In this document: in pieces, positions 9,192-17,602 of the stretch
How the letters are laid out: each line of letters opens with the position of its first letter
How positions within the stretch are numbered: the first letter of the stretch is position 1
Origin: Eubacterium sp.
GTDB lineage: Bacteria > Bacillota > Clostridia > Lachnospirales > Lachnospiraceae
Direction: 5' to 3'
Assembly: GCA_024697845.1 (NCBI GenBank)
Contig: JAILRZ010000015.1
Span: 1 to 33,752 of the forward strand
DNA length: 33,752 nt
The notes under the pieces: generated by a model
What the model was told of the DNA's origin: nothing
Databases searched by the model: none
What the model saw: the letters and a program-made list of their open reading frames with translations, nothing else
Program-made: the position numbers and the translations under genes

Positions 9192-10928
9192 ATGAAAAAC
9201 AAAAAATTATTATCTTTGACGATTGCAACAGCAGTTGCAGTGTCCGGAGTATCTGTTTCGCAGATTACAAAAGGCAGAGAATTGGAACCGGTAAAAACAG
9301 TCACATATCAGTTCGCAAATCAGACTGCAGGATCTGCGGCAGGAACAATTACAGTGACCCCTGAAAAGGCAGGAACCTATCAGTTATACTGGGGTGATGC
9401 CGAAGGAAATAAGTTGAAAGCCGGAAAAGTAGAATTTACTGAATTGGGTGACATTACAACAACGAAAGCAAATCAGACGACAACATATAAATTTATATCG
9501 CCATATACTGTGATTCCGGAAGGGGCTGAAAAAGTATTGGTAACAGATAAAGACAATGAAGTCGTTGATGATTATGAAATTCCAGAAAGCAAGCGCTTTA
9601 ATGAAGGAACAAGTACGTATTCTTTTGCGTTGATGAGTGATGTTCATTTTAACAGATTTGCAGATTTCAGCGCCGATGATGCCGTACCATCTTTTGATAA
9701 TGCTTTGAAATTTGTGAATGCACAAGGAATTGATACATTATTCTTAACAGGAGATTTAAGTAATCAGGGGGAAATTGATTCTTATAATAAGTTCAATAAA
9801 GCCACTGGAAAATATTCTAATTTGACTGTATATACCTGCATGGGAAATCACGATGTGTCTTGGACCAAAAATGCGAAAAAAGAAGTAAAACTTTTTGCCA
9901 AGAATATCAACAAGAAGCGTTCAACAGATAAGAATGTTTTGGACATCGGATATGAGGGAGTCGATATTGTATACAAGAAAGGTGACGATATTCATATCTT
10001 CTTTAGCCAGACAAAATCCACTTATGGAAAAGGAAAAGATTTATATGCTAAGGAACAGTTAAATTGGCTTGAAAAAACATTAAACAAATATGCAGATAAG
10101 AAAGTTTATTTGTATATGCATACTTATTTGGCGGCAGAAGGTGGTAATATCACAAAGGCTGTTGGAAACTTAGAGACGCCTTTAGGATATAGTTATAATT
10201 TAACTTATATTTATGGAAATAATGATGAGAAGCGTCTTAGAAAGCTGTTAAAGAAGTATTCTAATGTAACACAGTTCAGCGGACATTCTCATTGGGCATA
10301 TGAACAGCAGATTTATAACCCATACCTGAACATTGGAAACATTTCTTCCAATGGAAGTGGAGCAAGTCTGGTACATCTTGCCAGCGTTAGTCAGCCAAGA
10401 ACTGCGGTATTGGATAAGAAACAGTTTGATGAAGGAAAGAAACGTTATGAAAATAACGGTGTAAAATCCGAAGGAACGATTGCAGTTCGTTATCCAAAGA
10501 GTACAGTATATTACAGTACAGACTTTGTTAGTGGAAAATACATTGCCAATGCATGTTACTTGAATTATGATGGAAAAACATCTACACCGGAGAAGGATAT
10601 TAAAACAGGTACAACCCAAATTAAGAAGGTTGGAAAAGTTAAAAAGATGAAAAAATCTTCGAAGAAGAATCCGAAATACCAGGTGACAATCAAGTTCAGC
10701 AAGGTTAAACCGGTATCGAAGTATCAGATTCAGTATTCAACAGATAAGAAATTTAAAAAATCTAAAAGAAAGAGTAAGACAACGAAGAAAACTTCTTATA
10801 CCATTACAAATTTGAAACCGGGAAAGAAGTATTACATTCGTGTCCGTGCTTATAATTACCAGTTTGGCTACCAGATTTTTGGTAAGTGCAAAAAAGTTAG
10901 AACAGTTAAGACACCAAAAAAGAAATAA
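9192..10928 (+). CDS. Secreted calcineurin-like metallophosphoesterase with C-terminal Fn3-like domain
   Basis: A 578-residue exported hydrolase. Residues 1-29 are a signal peptide; about 35-130 are a beta-rich leader domain of unknown type. The metallophosphoesterase core follows with all its metal motifs: Asp150-x-His152 (MSDVHF), GD at 187-188 (LTGDLSNQG), GNHD at 218-221, a His in MHTYL and the GHSH motif near residue 363. Substrate is unknown; nucleotides, phosphodiesters or cell-wall phosphates are options. The last about 110 residues are very Lys-rich and form a fibronectin-III-like unit (YQIQYSTD, LKPGKKYYIRVRAYN), which suggests attachment to the negatively charged wall. The ribosome site GGAAAGGAG is 8 bases before the start. 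The M23 peptidase gene follows by 15 bases, so they share a transcript. Confidence 0.88.
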   Translation: MKNKKLLSLTIATAVAVSGVSVSQITKGRELEPVKTVTYQFANQTAGSAAGTITVTPEKAGTYQLYWGDAEGNKLKAGKVEFTELGDITTTKANQTTTYKFISPYTVIPEGAEKVLVTDKDNEVVDDYEIPESKRFNEGTSTYSFALMSDVHFNRFADFSADDAVPSFDNALKFVNAQGIDTLFLTGDLSNQGEIDSYNKFNKATGKYSNLTVYTCMGNHDVSWTKNAKKEVKLFAKNINKKRSTDKNVLDIGYEGVDIVYKKGDDIHIFFSQTKSTYGKGKDLYAKEQLNWLEKTLNKYADKKVYLYMHTYLAAEGGNITKAVGNLETPLGYSYNLTYIYGNNDEKRLRKLLKKYSNVTQFSGHSHWAYEQQIYNPYLNIGNISSNGSGASLVHLASVSQPRTAVLDKKQFDEGKKRYENNGVKSEGTIAVRYPKSTVYYSTDFVSGKYIANACYLNYDGKTSTPEKDIKTGTTQIKKVGKVKKMKKSSKKNPKYQVTIKFSKVKPVSKYQIQYSTDKKFKKSKRKSKTTKKTSYTITNLKPGKKYYIRVRAYNYQFGYQIFGKCKKVRTVKTPKKK

Positions 10929-10943
10929 GATAGGATTTAGGTC

Positions 10944-12059
10944 ATGAGAAAATCAAAAACAATGAAAAGAACATTATGTCTTTTCTTGTGTTTTGTGCTT
11001 GTTGCATCCATGGATTATTATGCAATGGGAGACAATGGAGCAAGCCAAAGAAAAAAGATTCTGGATATACAAAATCAGAATGAAAGTCTGGAAAATAAGA
11101 AAGATTCTGCGGAAAAAGAGTTGGAAGCAATCAATAAAAAGCTGGATGATTTTGGAAAAGCGTTGATGGAAACCACAGAAAAACTTCGTAAGAAAAAGAA
11201 GGAAATCCAAGCAAACCAAAAGAAACTGGCGCGTGCTAAGAAAAAAGAAGAAAAGCAGTACGAAGATATGAAACTCCGGATTCAGTATATGTATGAAAAT
11301 GGAGATATGCAGATGATTGATTTGTTATTCAATTCTTCCAGTGTTTCAGACATGCTTAGTAAGGCAGAGTACATTAGTCATATTTCCGAGTATGACCGAG
11401 AGATGTTTCAGAAACTTTCAGATACAAGAAAGGAAATTGAAGCGATTGGAAGAAAACTCGATGCAGCAAAAAAGAAACTGGAGAACTTGAAGAAAAAGCA
11501 AAAAAAATCCATTGCTGCAATGAAAAATTTATCTGAGAAAAAAGAAGCAGAAATCAAATTATACAAAGGACAACTTGCTCAGAATCATGTGGATGAGAAA
11601 GCGTTAATTAATGAAATCCGCAGTATCATTCAAAAGGAACAGGCAGAACAGAAGAAGAATGGTACAGAGGATAAGATGTCTACACCACATGCCTGGCCGT
11701 TACCGGGACATACTTATTTGTCTTCCAATTGGGGGGATCGTGCCGGCCGTAAGGCACCGCATAAGGGAATTGATATTCCGGCACCAATTGGAACACCGAT
11801 TGTTGCTTCCGGGGCAGGAACCGTTATTTGGGCATACAACAGCAAATCTGCCGGAATGTTTGTCGGAATCAGTCACGGAGGTGGCGTGGTAACGGAATAT
11901 ATGCATATGATGGCATTTGTCGTTGCACCGGGGGATAAAGTATCTGCCGGGCAGACCATTGGCTACGTGGGGCTGACGGGAAATACTACCGGACCACACT
12001 TACATTTTGGTGTAAAAGTAAATGGCATAAATGTGAATCCACATATGTATGTGGGATAG
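10944..12059 (+). CDS. M23-family peptidoglycan endopeptidase with coiled coil (EnvC/CwlO-like)
   Basis: A 371-residue exported cell-wall protein. A hydrophobic signal segment spans residues about 8-28. Residues about 35-240 are a long charged coiled coil rich in Lys and Glu, interrupted by a short YMYENGDMQMIDLLF helix that is typical of EnvC and CwlO/PcsB-type hydrolase regulators. The LytM/M23 domain occupies about 247-371, with zinc ligands His273 and Asp277 (HKGID) and His354 (PHLHFG) and the catalytic His321 and His352. All are present, so it should be an active endopeptidase rather than a degenerate activator. Start 10944 has only a weak AGGAT site; ATG 10962 is an alternative. The gene ends at a strong terminator and closes the yqeY row. 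Confidence 0.9.
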   Translation: MRKSKTMKRTLCLFLCFVLVASMDYYAMGDNGASQRKKILDIQNQNESLENKKDSAEKELEAINKKLDDFGKALMETTEKLRKKKKEIQANQKKLARAKKKEEKQYEDMKLRIQYMYENGDMQMIDLLFNSSSVSDMLSKAEYISHISEYDREMFQKLSDTRKEIEAIGRKLDAAKKKLENLKKKQKKSIAAMKNLSEKKEAEIKLYKGQLAQNHVDEKALINEIRSIIQKEQAEQKKNGTEDKMSTPHAWPLPGHTYLSSNWGDRAGRKAPHKGIDIPAPIGTPIVASGAGTVIWAYNSKSAGMFVGISHGGGVVTEYMHMMAFVVAPGDKVSAGQTIGYVGLTGNTTGPHLHFGVKVNGINVNPHMYVG

Positions 12060-12070
12060 CAAATGATAAT

Positions 12071-12107
12071 AAGACTGTTAATCAGAGATGATTAGCAGTC
12101 TTTTCTT
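12071..12107 (+). terminator. Rho-independent terminator after the M23 gene
   Basis: A stem AAGACTGTTAATC/GATTAGCAGTCTT (12071-12083 and 12090-12102, one G-U pair) is followed by TTTTCTT. A copy with 28 of 32 identical bases lies at 14439-14470. Confidence 0.88.
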
Positions 12108-12214
12108 GTAACCTTTTTATTTTTTGAAATCATAGATTTCTGGGAATGTATGATTTATACTGAAAATATATTAGCAATGATCGGAATTTTAATTACAACA
12201 GAAAGGAGTACAAG

Positions 12215-13456
12215 ATGAAAAAAGCGTTATTAATTATCTTAACAATGGCTATGATTGTTACGGCATTTCCAATGTCGCTTCAGGCCGGTACGGGACAAAG
12301 TGATCAGGATCTTTTTTTTGAAGGATTGGCAAATCCGAAGGCGACGCAAACAACAAAAAATTATGATGGCTATAAATTTGTTGTAGGCTCCAAGTCAACC
12401 TGGGATTGTAAGCTGTACACCCTTACAGCGACAGCTTCAAAAATTTCTGGGACAAAAGTGACTTTTGATGTAACTTTCAAAAATAAGATTTCGGAAAGTT
12501 ACGCAAAAACAAGTGACTACAGTGTTGATGTGGGATGGAAAACTTTTAAAGCAAATGAAAAAATCCAATATACGTTGGATTTGGAAGAAGCCCATGAAGG
12601 AATGAATTTCCTGAAACTGAAAGTCAATCGTCATGAACGGAACAAGTTTACGATTTATCCAAGCAATCAATATTATGATGCAATCCGGAAAAACAGAAAG
12701 GTTGCACCGGAAGGTGTAAACTATATTGACGAATATTGGCTTGAGGATGTCTATGCATTGTCTTATTATAAGAGACCGGACCTGTATTTAAACACAGATT
12801 ATTTCCAGGTGAAATCAAAATCCATTTCGCTTGGAACATACACCTTTAAAACCATTGTGTATTACAAAGCAAAGACCGATAAGAAGTGGAAACAAAAGAC
12901 CTTTAAAATGAATCAGAAAATTCAGTTTAAAGGATTAAAGGCAGGAAAAACTTATTACTTCAGAGCATTGTTTGCACTTCCATATGAGGATCCGATAGAC
13001 GGAAAGAAAAAAGAAGTGGTTGATTCTCTGCAGGACACATTTTATCTAACAACGATAATCAACAAAAAGCCGAAGGTTGCCTCTGTCAAAATTTCCAAAG
13101 CCAAATTCGGTAGAAAGAAAATCGACGGTTATTGGGAAACACACGCAGATTCAAGAAGTGTCTGGCATCGTTCTGAAACTATGAACACCGCTACTTATAC
13201 CGTTAAGGTTAAGCTGAAAAATGTTCCTAAGGATATCAGAGGATTGTATTTAAAATCAAATAATGCATCCTACTTCCAAAAAGGAAAGAAGAAAACCTAT
13301 ACGTTCAAAATGTACTATCAGGATAGAAAGAAACTGAAAGGGAAAAAGATGACATTCCAATTTGCTTATGCGTGCAATTCTTTTAATAATAAGCCGGTAG
13401 GAATCGGACCGTACAAGAAAGTAAAATATAAACTGAAGAACGGAACGTATAAATAG
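12215..13456 (+). CDS. Secreted Lys-rich protein with Fn3-like segments, function unknown
   Basis: A 413-residue protein with a clean signal peptide (about 1-24, ending SLQA). I do not recognise a named family. The mature part is beta-rich and basic. Around residues 205-280 there is a fibronectin-III-like unit with the LKAGKTYYFRALFALP strand pattern also seen in the phosphoesterase tail and in the gene at 28439. The C-terminal 130 residues hold further beta strands and Lys clusters (KGKKKTYTFKMYYQ, KKLKGKKMTF). No catalytic motif is visible. It stands alone: a terminator lies before it and another after it, so it should have its own promoter in 12108-12190. A TATACT box at 12156-12161 is present but without a good -35. 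Ribosome site AAAGGAG. A structural or adhesive surface role is only inference. Confidence 0.7.
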   Translation: MKKALLIILTMAMIVTAFPMSLQAGTGQSDQDLFFEGLANPKATQTTKNYDGYKFVVGSKSTWDCKLYTLTATASKISGTKVTFDVTFKNKISESYAKTSDYSVDVGWKTFKANEKIQYTLDLEEAHEGMNFLKLKVNRHERNKFTIYPSNQYYDAIRKNRKVAPEGVNYIDEYWLEDVYALSYYKRPDLYLNTDYFQVKSKSISLGTYTFKTIVYYKAKTDKKWKQKTFKMNQKIQFKGLKAGKTYYFRALFALPYEDPIDGKKKEVVDSLQDTFYLTTIINKKPKVASVKISKAKFGRKKIDGYWETHADSRSVWHRSETMNTATYTVKVKLKNVPKDIRGLYLKSNNASYFQKGKKKTYTFKMYYQDRKKLKGKKMTFQFAYACNSFNNKPVGIGPYKKVKYKLKNGTYK

Positions 13457-13464
13457 GATTAAAA

Positions 13465-13500
13465 AAAAGGGGAGCTGACTTCATTTACAGCTTCCCTTTT
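13465..13500. terminator. Bidirectional terminator between convergent genes
   Basis: A 13-bp stem (13465-13477 with 13488-13500, one wobble pair) has an A-run on its left and TTTT on its right, so it can stop transcripts from both the secreted-protein gene and the deacetylase gene. Confidence 0.85.
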
Positions 13501-13512
13501 CTTTTGTCCGAT

Positions 13513-14319
13513 TTATTGCGTGATTGTTTCCTTCAATTCCAGTACCTGACTACCATCCACATCAATATGATAATTGTCTTTGTAAATTAATTGAGAAATT
13601 GGCACAATTTCATATCCCTTTTTCTGCAATCCGGTGATGACTTTTGGCAATGCCTTTGCGGTATACTTTCCCCCATTGTGCATCAGGATGATGGCACCGT
13701 TCTTCAAAGCCTTGTGATTCAGAATCGTATCCACGATGCTGTCTACCCCATAATTTTTCCAGTCCAGACTATCCACGGACCACTGAATGGGGTAGTAACC
13801 ACATTCCTTTAGTTGATATATTAATTGATTGTCATAGTCGCCGTAAGGAGGACGGAACAGTTGCATTTTCTCGCCGGTTAATTTTTCTACTTTTTTCGTG
13901 ACTTGAATGATTTCATCGTTTGTTTCATTATAGGTTAATTCACTCATATGTTTGTGATGTTCACTGTGATTGCCAAGGTCATGTCCCGCTTGATAGATTT
14001 TCTTGACATCTTCCGGATATTTTTCCACCCAACCACCGGTCATAAAGAAAGTGGTTTTGACGTTGTATTGGTCTAAGATTTTCAAAAGTTTTCCAGTGTC
14101 TTCATTTCCCCAGGCAGCATCAAAACTAATTGCTACTTGTGGCTTGTCGGTTTTCACGCAATAAATCGGCAGTTCCTTTTTTTGCATTGAAGTGGCAATG
14201 GAATCCCAACCATCGGAAATGAGAGTTTTATCGTAATGGTATGTAAGTCCTACTACAGCAATGAGTACACAGAGCCAGAAGATGCTTCGGCGAAGCATAG
14301 AAGTTTTGGAAGTTGACAT
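13513..14319 (-). CDS. PdaB-like polysaccharide deacetylase, membrane-anchored
   Basis: A 268-residue NodB-fold deacetylase. Residues about 11-27 form one membrane helix that should hold the enzyme on the outer face of the cytoplasmic membrane. Motif 1 is SFDAAWGNEDT with base Asp67, the PdaB-type variant of TFDDG. Motif 2 is GNHSEHH with metal ligands His118 and His122. Motif 3 is RPPYGDYD, motif 4 is SVDSLDW, and motif 5 is ILMHNG with the catalytic His. Likely substrates are N-acetylated wall sugars; in Bacillus, PdaB acts in spore peptidoglycan, but nothing nearby points to sporulation. The start has AGGAG at good distance. The gene is monocistronic, divergent from the short segment at 14340-14480. 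Confidence 0.88.
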   Translation of the reverse strand: MSTSKTSMLRRSIFWLCVLIAVVGLTYHYDKTLISDGWDSIATSMQKKELPIYCVKTDKPQVAISFDAAWGNEDTGKLLKILDQYNVKTTFFMTGGWVEKYPEDVKKIYQAGHDLGNHSEHHKHMSELTYNETNDEIIQVTKKVEKLTGEKMQLFRPPYGDYDNQLIYQLKECGYYPIQWSVDSLDWKNYGVDSIVDTILNHKALKNGAIILMHNGGKYTAKALPKVITGLQKKGYEIVPISQLIYKDNYHIDVDGSQVLELKETITQ

Positions 14320-14370
14320 AGGAACTCCTAAGAGAGTTTTATAATAATGTATGCGGAAACAAGGAGGAGT

Positions 14371-14415
14371 ATGAGAGATAGGATTATTATTATCCCAGAC
14401 AGTATTAAAGTGTAA
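14371..14415 (+). CDS. Possible 14-codon small ORF with strong ribosome site
   Basis: ATG at 14371 is preceded by AAGGAGG and followed by 13 further sense codons (MRDRIIIIPDSIKV) and TAA. A 21-bp hairpin starts 15 bases later. The layout, SD plus short ORF plus terminator, looks like a tiny gene or a regulatory peptide, divergent from pdaB. The SD is only 3-4 bases from the ATG, and no good promoter is visible: TTGACA at 14313 and TATAAT at 14340 are 21 bases apart. It may be chance. Confidence 0.2.
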   Translation: MRDRIIIIPDSIKV

Positions 14416-14430
14416 AGTAACAGGAAAGTA

Positions 14431-14477
14431 AACTAAAGAAGACTGTTAATCAGGAATGGTTAACAGTCTTCTTTAGT
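14431..14477. terminator. Strong bidirectional hairpin terminator
   Basis: An inverted repeat of 21 bp (14431-14451 and 14457-14477, one G-U pair) with a 5-6 base loop. The outer stem is A/T-only apart from a few pairs, so it gives a U-rich tail on either strand. It ends the minus-strand hydrolase transcript 30 bases after its stop codon, and can stop plus-strand transcription too. Confidence 0.8.
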
Positions 14478-14507
14478 TATGGTGTAAAGATCTAGGCCAT
14501 GAAGGGG

Positions 14508-15293
14508 CTAAACCTTTGCTTTTTCTACAACATTTAATTCACTTAAAAAGTTTAAAACTAATTTATTAAAAGTTTCATATTTTTCGATACTACAGACGTG
14601 ACCGCATTTTTCAATGAAAGACAAGGTTGCTTCATTCAGCTTCTTGTGCGTTCTTCGGGCACAATTTACAAAGAAATAATCTTCTTCACCGGAAATCAGG
14701 AATAATGGCAGCTTGTTTTCTTTAATGACTTTAATGTAGTCTTTTAATTTAAACTGCGTCTTGTAAAATTCACTCAGCCACATCCGAAAAGCAGCGGATT
14801 TCATTTTCAAAGATTCCTTGATAAAGACATCTCTGGATTTTTTGTGATTTTTTCTTGGCATCATAATATTTGCAAACATTGGATAGAAAAATCTTTTTGG
14901 AATGATGTATTTAAATCCTTCCACAAAAGTCAGCAATGTTTTGAAACCAAGATGCAAATTCAGGACATAACCGGCCAGTACAATGGATTTCACTTTTTCT
15001 TTGTACAAGTAAGTAAATTCCAATGCCACAATAGTTCCCAAAGATAGGGAAATGATATGCACCTGGTGAATGTTTTCCTTTTCTAAAATCTGATTGATAT
15101 CAGAAGCAGAACGTGCTAACAAATGTTTATGTTTGTTAATGGAAGAACCGCCGTGCCCCTCTAAGTCAACCGCAATGATATTGTAATTCTGCATATCATT
15201 AATCTGATATTTCCAAGTGTTGATACTTCCACCTAATCCGTGGATCAACAAAACCCATTCTTTGGAATGGTTGTCATAAATATTATAATTCAT
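14508..15293 (-). CDS. Alpha/beta hydrolase
   Basis: A 261-residue cytoplasmic alpha/beta-hydrolase-fold enzyme. The oxyanion region is LIHGLGGS (16-23). The nucleophile elbow is S-L-S84-L-G: the usual first Gly of GxSxG is replaced by Ser. The acid is the Asp in SGEEDYFF and the catalytic His lies in KCGHVCSIE near the C-terminus, so the triad is complete. The protein is basic and Lys-rich. The substrate is unknown; ester, lactone or acyl hydrolysis is possible. Start ATG 15293 has AAGGAAA close upstream. A palindrome (15324-15344) lies just before the gene and could be its operator. Confidence 0.85.
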   Translation of the reverse strand: MNYNIYDNHSKEWVLLIHGLGGSINTWKYQINDMQNYNIIAVDLEGHGGSSINKHKHLLARSASDINQILEKENIHQVHIISLSLGTIVALEFTYLYKEKVKSIVLAGYVLNLHLGFKTLLTFVEGFKYIIPKRFFYPMFANIMMPRKNHKKSRDVFIKESLKMKSAAFRMWLSEFYKTQFKLKDYIKVIKENKLPLFLISGEEDYFFVNCARRTHKKLNEATLSFIEKCGHVCSIEKYETFNKLVLNFLSELNVVEKAKV

Positions 15294-15323
15294 TCATATT
15301 TCCTTTTTAAAACGATCTATTAT

Positions 15324-15344
15324 TGATTATCGAGTCGACAATCA
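15324..15344. promoter_or_regulatory. Candidate operator palindrome upstream of the alpha/beta hydrolase
   Basis: TGATTATCGA-G-TCGACAATCA is an inverted repeat with 10-base arms, one mismatch and a single central base. It is 31 bases upstream of the hydrolase start and includes a minus-strand GATAAT that could be the -10 box. Size and symmetry suit a TetR- or MarR-type dimer. No such regulator gene is adjacent. Confidence 0.45.
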
Positions 15345-15439
15345 GTCAGTAAGTTAAGAATACAGCAGAAGAGACGTTTTTACAAGCCCCAAAATAATAT
15401 TTTAATTTGAAAAAACCGCATCAATGAAAAGTGATTTAC

Positions 15440-15468
15440 TTCAAAAGATATTTGGTGTAGAATATACT
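15440..15468 (+). promoter_or_regulatory. Promoter of pyrF
   Basis: TTCAAA (15440-15445), a 17-base spacer and TATACT (15463-15468) lie 41 bases before the pyrF start codon. No PyrR-type attenuator is visible in the short leader. Confidence 0.6.
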
Positions 15469-15509
15469 CTGATTGAACTGAAATAAAGAGAAATGAATGG
15501 AGGACAAAA

Positions 15510-16208
15510 ATGGGAAAAGATGTAATTATTGCTTGCGATTTTAACAGCAAGGACGAAGTGATGAATTTTTTGGATAAGTTTCAGGAAGAAAAGCCATTTG
15601 TAAAAATTGGTATGGAACTTTTTTATTCAGCCGGCCCTGATATTGTGAGAGAAATTAAGGCAAGAGGACATAAAATATTCCTAGATTTAAAACTTCATGA
15701 TATACCGAATACAGTTAAGAAATCTATGGCAGTACTTTCAAACCTGGATGTTGATATGACAAATCTTCATGCAGCAGGAACCAAGGCAATGATGACTGCA
15801 GGGCTGGAAGGACTTACAAGAGAAGATGGAAGCAGACCGATTCTTATTGCGGTAACTCAGCTGACATCTACAAGCGAAGAAGCAATGCACCAGGATATCT
15901 GGATTGACAAACCAATGGATGAAACAGTAATGCATTATGCAAAGAACGCTATGGAAGCAGGACTCGACGGTGTAGTTTGCTCACCTTTGGAAGCAGGAAA
16001 GGTTCACGAACACTGCGGAGCGAAGTTCCTGACAATTACTCCGGGAGTACGTTTTGCTGACGGTGACGTGGGAGACCAGAAACGTGTAATGACTCCGGCT
16101 CAGGCAAAAGAAATCGGATCTGACTATATCGTTGTAGGACGCCCGATTACACAGGCCGATGATCCGGTAGAAGCTTACAGAAGATGCGTAAGAGAATTCA
16201 TTGGATAA
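15510..16208 (+). CDS. pyrF: Orotidine 5'-phosphate decarboxylase
   Basis: A 232-residue cytoplasmic enzyme that converts OMP to UMP, the last step of de novo pyrimidine synthesis. It is the type 1 (short) bacterial form. The catalytic charge network is [12 protein letters not shown] with Asp59, Lys61 and Asp64; Asp10 (ACDF) and Lys32 (VKIG) are the other phosphate/ribose-site residues. The C-terminal [12 protein letters not shown] binds the phosphate. The ribosome site is GGAGG. Unusually for this group, no pyrD, pyrK or pyrE neighbour is present; instead a GNAT-nucleoside phosphorylase fusion follows after 29 bases without a terminator. Confidence 0.95.
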   Translation: MGKDVIIACDFNSKDEVMNFLDKFQEEKPFVKIGMELFYSAGPDIVREIKARGHKIFLDLKLHDIPNTVKKSMAVLSNLDVDMTNLHAAGTKAMMTAGLEGLTREDGSRPILIAVTQLTSTSEEAMHQDIWIDKPMDETVMHYAKNAMEAGLDGVVCSPLEAGKVHEHCGAKFLTITPGVRFADGDVGDQKRVMTPAQAKEIGSDYIVVGRPITQADDPVEAYRRCVREFIG

Positions 16209-16237
16209 TCCTGAATTGAAAAAAGGAGGCGTAATCA

Positions 16238-17419
16238 ATGATAACTAAAGCGGAATTAAAACATGTGGACATTGTTCACAGTATTGTAAAAGAGACTATT
16301 ACAGAAATATATATGAAATACTATCCGCAAGAGGTGGTTCGGTTTTTTCTGATTTTGCACAGCCGTTCAAGTGTTAAGAAAGATATTGAAGATGGAAAGA
16401 CCTTTATTATTTCCTGTGATGGTGAGATTGTGGGAACCGGAACGGTAGACGGGAACCGAATTGGAAGAATTTTTGTTCTTCCTCAATATGAAGGACGAGG
16501 ATTGGGATCCAAGCTCATTGATTTTCTGGAAATGGAAGTTCTGAAAGAATATGGCTCCGTAGTTCTTGACTCGATGTTGCCTGCAGCGGATTTTTACCGC
16601 AAGAGAAATTACGAAAAAGTTAAGCATGTAGAACATGTTGTTGCAAAGGGAAAAATATTGTCCTATGAAGTGATGTGTAAGCGTGACTTTGGAGTTACTC
16701 CGGAAGGCTTTAATGCCCCTGAAAAATTGGTAGAGCGCGAAGCACAGTTGCAGGGATTGGATTTGGAGGAAGTAAGGAAAAAGACTCCTACGCGTGTCTA
16801 TATTTTGGCAGACTCCTTGTTTGATACCATGGTTGAACGAAATGTCGGAGAAATGACCTTTGATTTCGGTGGTGGCATTTATGTGATGAACCATAATGAT
16901 AAAATCGGATTTGTGAAAGGAGAAATGTGTTCTCCGGGAATAGCAACTCAGGCAGAAGATTTGTATGCAGCAGGTGTAGAAGAATTAATTCATGTCGGCT
17001 TCGCAGGTGGAAATCAGATTGGTGATTATGTCATTTCCAATGGAGCATATCACGATACGGCAATTGCCGGTTTATATGGATTCTCCGGAGAACTGATGGA
17101 AAGCACTCCGGAACTGACCGAAACATTTTGCAAGGAAATGGAAGAAAAAGGACTTAATTTTACGAGGGGATATCATTGGACTACAGATGCAGGATATGTT
17201 CAGCCGGAATGGAGACAACGATATTTTCTAAAAGATAAGGAAGCTCTTTGTGTGGAAATGGAAGGCGCCGGATTATTTACCGTAGCAAAGTTCCGTTCCC
17301 GTAAAGCGACAGCGATTTATTTAATCTCAGATAGTGGTTCCGATGAAAATTGGAAACTGGGATGGGGAGAAGAAGTGCTGGAAAAAAGTATTCAGCGCAT
17401 AATTGATGCGTTAATTTAA
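16238..17419 (+). CDS. GNAT acetyltransferase fused to a nucleoside phosphorylase-like domain
   Basis: A 393-residue two-domain protein. Residues about 1-150 are a GNAT N-acetyltransferase: motif A is IGRIFVLPQYEGRGLGSKL with the acetyl-CoA loop at 85-91, and ADFYRKRNYEKV is the usual motif B region. Residues about 185-393 look like a PNP/UDP phosphorylase-type domain: GEMCSPGIATQAEDLYAAGVE and VGFAGGNQIGDYV form the nucleoside/phosphate site, CVEMEGAG (338-345) binds the ribose, and Asp365 in ISDSGSDE sits where the general acid is expected. A linker of about 35 residues joins them. It is 29 bases behind pyrF with a good AAAGGAGG site, so the two are very likely co-transcribed. Nucleoside salvage or modified-nucleoside handling is inference. 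The fusion is one continuous frame with no sign of a sequencing join. Confidence 0.8.
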   Translation: MITKAELKHVDIVHSIVKETITEIYMKYYPQEVVRFFLILHSRSSVKKDIEDGKTFIISCDGEIVGTGTVDGNRIGRIFVLPQYEGRGLGSKLIDFLEMEVLKEYGSVVLDSMLPAADFYRKRNYEKVKHVEHVVAKGKILSYEVMCKRDFGVTPEGFNAPEKLVEREAQLQGLDLEEVRKKTPTRVYILADSLFDTMVERNVGEMTFDFGGGIYVMNHNDKIGFVKGEMCSPGIATQAEDLYAAGVEELIHVGFAGGNQIGDYVISNGAYHDTAIAGLYGFSGELMESTPELTETFCKEMEEKGLNFTRGYHWTTDAGYVQPEWRQRYFLKDKEALCVEMEGAGLFTVAKFRSRKATAIYLISDSGSDENWKLGWGEEVLEKSIQRIIDALI

Positions 17420-17450
17420 TAATGTTAGGAAATGAAAAAAGTTCCAAAAG

Positions 17451-17487
17451 AAAAACAGTTATAGTGTCGCGACTATAACTGTTTTTT
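17451..17487 (+). terminator. Rho-independent terminator of the pyrF row
   Basis: A perfect 15-bp stem AAAAACAGTTATAGT/ACTATAACTGTTTTT with the loop GTCGCG and a T-run at the end. Confidence 0.92.
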
Positions 17488-17495
17488 GGTATAAT
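17487..17495 (+). promoter_or_regulatory. Extended -10 promoter before the GH13 gene
   Basis: TGGTATAAT is a TGn-extended -10 box directly behind the terminator. No good -35 is at the right distance, which is usual for extended -10 promoters. The same TGGTATAAT is found before the Y-family polymerase. Confidence 0.5.
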
Positions 17496-17602
17496 GAAAG
17501 CAGATTGAATTTTATTTCCATAAAGGGAATAATACAAAAATATGAGCGGCGAAACAACGGGGCTTGGAACTGAATAATAGTGATTTGAGGACGGAGAAAT
17601 GT

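Noticed and set aside
14313-14345. Plus-strand promoter TTGACA...TATAAT before the 14-codon ORF
   Set aside because: The spacer is 21 bases, outside the working range of sigma-A promoters.
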